This document shows positions 61,400 through 64,000 of a DNA stretch of 64,000 bases, one piece after another (position 1 is the first letter of the stretch; every line of letters begins with the position of its first letter). The notes under the pieces were generated by a model that had not been told where the DNA came from, made no database searches, and was given only the letters and a program-made list of their open reading frames with translations. A program made the position numbers and the translations under genes. The stretch is from assembly GCA_018389105.1 (NCBI GenBank), contig JACATO010000968.1:1204501-1268500 (forward strand), in the 5' to 3' direction. The DNA comes from Nautilus pompilius. Taxonomy: Eukaryota > Mollusca > Cephalopoda > Nautilida > Nautilidae.

Positions 61400-63635
61400 T
61401 TAACAGATTTTCATAATTATTTTCAATTTAGAATCTTTGTTTGCAGACCAGCATTACTTCCAATACTTTGGCGTTCACATAGTTATGTACTAATCCGTAT
61501 TTGGAAATGGTTATGTTGATCACTCCAACACAGAGAAATCTCTTAAGCTTTTGATTTCAAGCTTAAAGACTCATAATTGTGTTGAATTCGGAAATGTATT
61601 TTCAGACAGTATTATTGTGTTTTGGTGTTCACCTAGTTACAACGAGGGAGAGGGGTCTAAGAGACAACTAACTGCCCTCTAAACAAAATACTATCTCCCA
61701 AAAAAATTTTTTAGCTAGAATGTTTATAGATTGTGTGTGGGAGGGGCGGCTGGCTGAATAAGTGGACGCAAGGTTTACCATCTTCACTTTTCCCTCTCGA
61801 ACTCCAAAATCAGATCAATCCCGCTGGATGTGTGTTAATCTGTTAATCAGCTGGATACACTGGTTTGCTGACAAAACTTGGTGCAATTGTGTGTGGTCTC
61901 TACTTAAATACTGACCAAATAATAAGATGGTCGTGTGAAGCACTAATATGCAGATTTATGATTCTGTGAATTGGAGGGGAAAAGAAATAGTTGACCATTA
62001 AGAAACCAGAATTTAGGATCAAATCCAATTAAACTGTTTTCAAATGTTGAAGCTCACAAAAAAGTAAAAGTAATAAAATAAGTGTGCGTGCGCGCATGTG
62101 CATGTTAGGTCAACTATGGAACCCAATTGCTCCCCAACCTCTTTATCCAGGTAAGTGGAGACGGTACCTTGTGCTAAATTGCCAAGCAAGCAAGCATCTT
62201 AACTAATCACTAAAACGTTCAAAGTGAAATAACTGATGTTAAAAGATTTTTAAATATGCTGCAATTAGAATTATATGAATATAACCACAATATATCACAC
62301 AAAAGAAGCTATCTTTAAAGGGCACACTTAGTTTTCCTTTGGTTTTACCCAATATGCTCATTTTGAAGTTCACAAGCCTACTGAAATTTTCAATCAGCCC
62401 TACTTTTATTTGAAGTGAGAAGCAAAGAACAGAATGCCTCCGTGACTGGAAAAGACGATAAGCAGGCGAGTTTAAAGGTAATCCAAGATCTAATGCTTAC
62501 TCTTCAAAAAAAGGAAATTAGCAATCAGAATGTTCATGCAGAGCACACACCAGTTAGTCATAAAATTATAATGTTAAACTTTTTAAAGTGATAAATTATG
62601 ACTTAGTATTAAACTCTAACAGCATTTTACACCAAAGAAAACCTGAAATACGTTATTATGAGGATGAGACAGACAGACTAGGGGCAAATGACAGAAATAC
62701 AATTTTCAGTATTGGAGTAGGTTTTCAAAAAAACAGGAAATTGTCTTCCACAATGTTGAACATAATTACAGTCTCAGATGTGAGGTTGAGTAGGTCTGTA
62801 TGATAGACCATTTAACTAAAATTGACTGGAAGTCTAGTGCAGAACTTACAATTTATTCCCAATTTTTATCAGACACGGTTTCAGGGGAAGTGGGGCATGT
62901 AAACTACACTGTCGCGAAAATTTGTATCAAGACTATTCCCCAACAGTTAACGTTCCTCCTTGGCTGTTTAAAGTAACTTCGAGTCTTCTTTAAATAGGAT
63001 CTCAGTCAGGAGCCAATACTAAACTGACAATAAATTCTAATGTCAACAGCAGGATCTAAATTTTAGAATAACCAAGGTATAATTTTATCAGCAAATTTGA
63101 CAGAGTCTATTTTCACAGTATATACATAACCCACATAGTAAAACTATTGTAATGGTTACAACAAACACCCCTTACTAACCAAAAACTACCAAAAATCTCT
63201 ATATCTCATGCCAAGGAATAAAAAAGCCGGATTTCTAAGAACAGTATTTTTTTTTCTTTTTCAAATGGATCAGAATTCCAAAAAAAAAAAAATTTTTTTT
63301 AAATTAAATCCTAGCTTTTCAACAAACAAAAAAAAAAAAAAATTTGATAAGAAATTTTCCCAAGACGACGGACGACTTGTTGTTTGTTGTCTGTACTTCG
63401 TTTCATTGTTACAGTGTTGAAGCAATTCCATCCAGAAGATTTCTAATTCTGGAAAACTAATATATTTTTAGAGTTGGGGGAAAACAGTTCATGAGGTGTG
63501 AGACCCTAATATATTCTTCATATCCCTAATTCAATTTCAAGTTCATGATTACTTCTGAAATTGGAGTCTCTCTTAAGTTTTCCATTTAACATTTGGAGAC
63601 TTCCCATCTTTATCACTTGTGAAAATAGATTCTGG
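61400..63635. other. upstream intron or intergenic, no gene seen
   Basis: AT-rich. A GC-richer patch near 61735-61860 includes GGGGCGG but no other promoter feature. A 71-codon plus frame at 62588-62803 is unrecognised. No exon was supported. Confidence 0.45.
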
Positions 63636-63640
63636 CAATA

Positions 63641-63701
63641 CAGTCAAGCCCCCTTTTAATACCAGGTGTGGAAAGGCCAAGAATAAATTCTGGTATTAAA
63701 A
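63641..63701 (+). mobile_element. pogo/Tigger-like transposon left end
   Basis: After a TA at 63639-63640, CAGTCAAGCCCCC starts a terminal repeat. It is followed by a perfect 12-bp inverted pair, TTTTAATACCAG at 63654-63665 and CTGGTATTAAAA at 63690-63701. The layout matches MITE copy 2 and the 19.8 kb end. The other end is not visible before the window stops. Confidence 0.5.
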
Positions 63702-64000
63702 AAAAAAAAAACAGTTTCATGTATAAAAGACTATAAAGAATCAAAGTTTATAAGGAAAGAAATGATGATTTACTGACAGTAAGTTCAGCAGTGTAGAGAA
63801 GGGACAGGCATAATTCCAATTCGTTAAAAGCGTCTTTTTCTTAAGCACGCCTAGATAAATTTGGAGAAGTTTCCGATAATTTCCCTGAAAACAATCTGCA
63901 GTAAATATTTTCCACATGCACTGGTCACAAACAGAAAAGACCTGATACAAATAAACAAGACTTCCTGTTACGCAAGGCTGGTATATTTTTCCTTCAACGA

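Noticed and set aside
61735-61860. Promoter or CpG island
   Set aside because: There is one GGGGCGG and a mild GC rise, without CpG density, an initiator or a downstream exon.

Overview
The window looks like AT-rich, intron-dominated DNA from an invertebrate animal, most likely a lophotrochozoan and probably a gastropod mollusc. This is an inference from one very long spliced gene with consensus GT-AG junctions, many CA/TG and AAT microsatellites, tRNA-derived SINEs, pogo/Tigger-like MITEs and degraded LINE and hAT fragments. No species marker is present. Nothing prokaryotic (operons, Shine-Dalgarno sites, CRISPR, rRNA) was seen.

The one convincing host gene is on the minus strand. A short exon (43935-44090) carries a well-placed ATG and 47 codons and ends in phase 0. 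A very large exon (1577-4292) starts in phase 0 with Leu-Met and encodes about 905 residues of a Ser/Gln/Asn/Pro-rich protein. That protein has an acidic N-terminal block, four SUMO-type motifs and a compact C-terminal block (about 811-904) that resembles the HPLFPLL-containing MEINOX (MEIS/PKNOX) region. A candidate last exon (stop at 1083-1085, AATAAA at 830-835) and a candidate 18-nt microexon (28479-28496) are proposed with low confidence. I infer a nuclear transcriptional regulator and do not recognise a named orthologue.

Layout: 1-1576 is the 3' part of the gene (candidate last exon and intron). 1577-4292 is the giant exon. 4293-43934 is an intron of about 40 kb that holds a LINE 3' fragment (9840-10490), SINEs (8.2, 18.3, 21.3-23.0 and 32.2 kb), MITE copy 1 (23334-23928), a degraded minus-strand block with a possible LINE ORF1 remnant (29697-30310), a complete 483-bp retroelement with target-site duplication and AAG tail (36810-37292), and a small tandem repeat (41465-41575). 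43935-44090 is the ATG exon. 44091-64000 lies upstream of it (5' UTR introns or intergenic) and holds MITE copy 2 (44541-45146), a SINE (45900-46140), a TG/TCTG array of about 620 bp (51637-52259), a hAT transposase C-terminal remnant (61157-61388) and a pogo-like transposon end (63641-63701).

Most short open frames elsewhere are chance openings expected at this AT content. The transposon remnants are fragmentary and none looks capable of autonomous activity.
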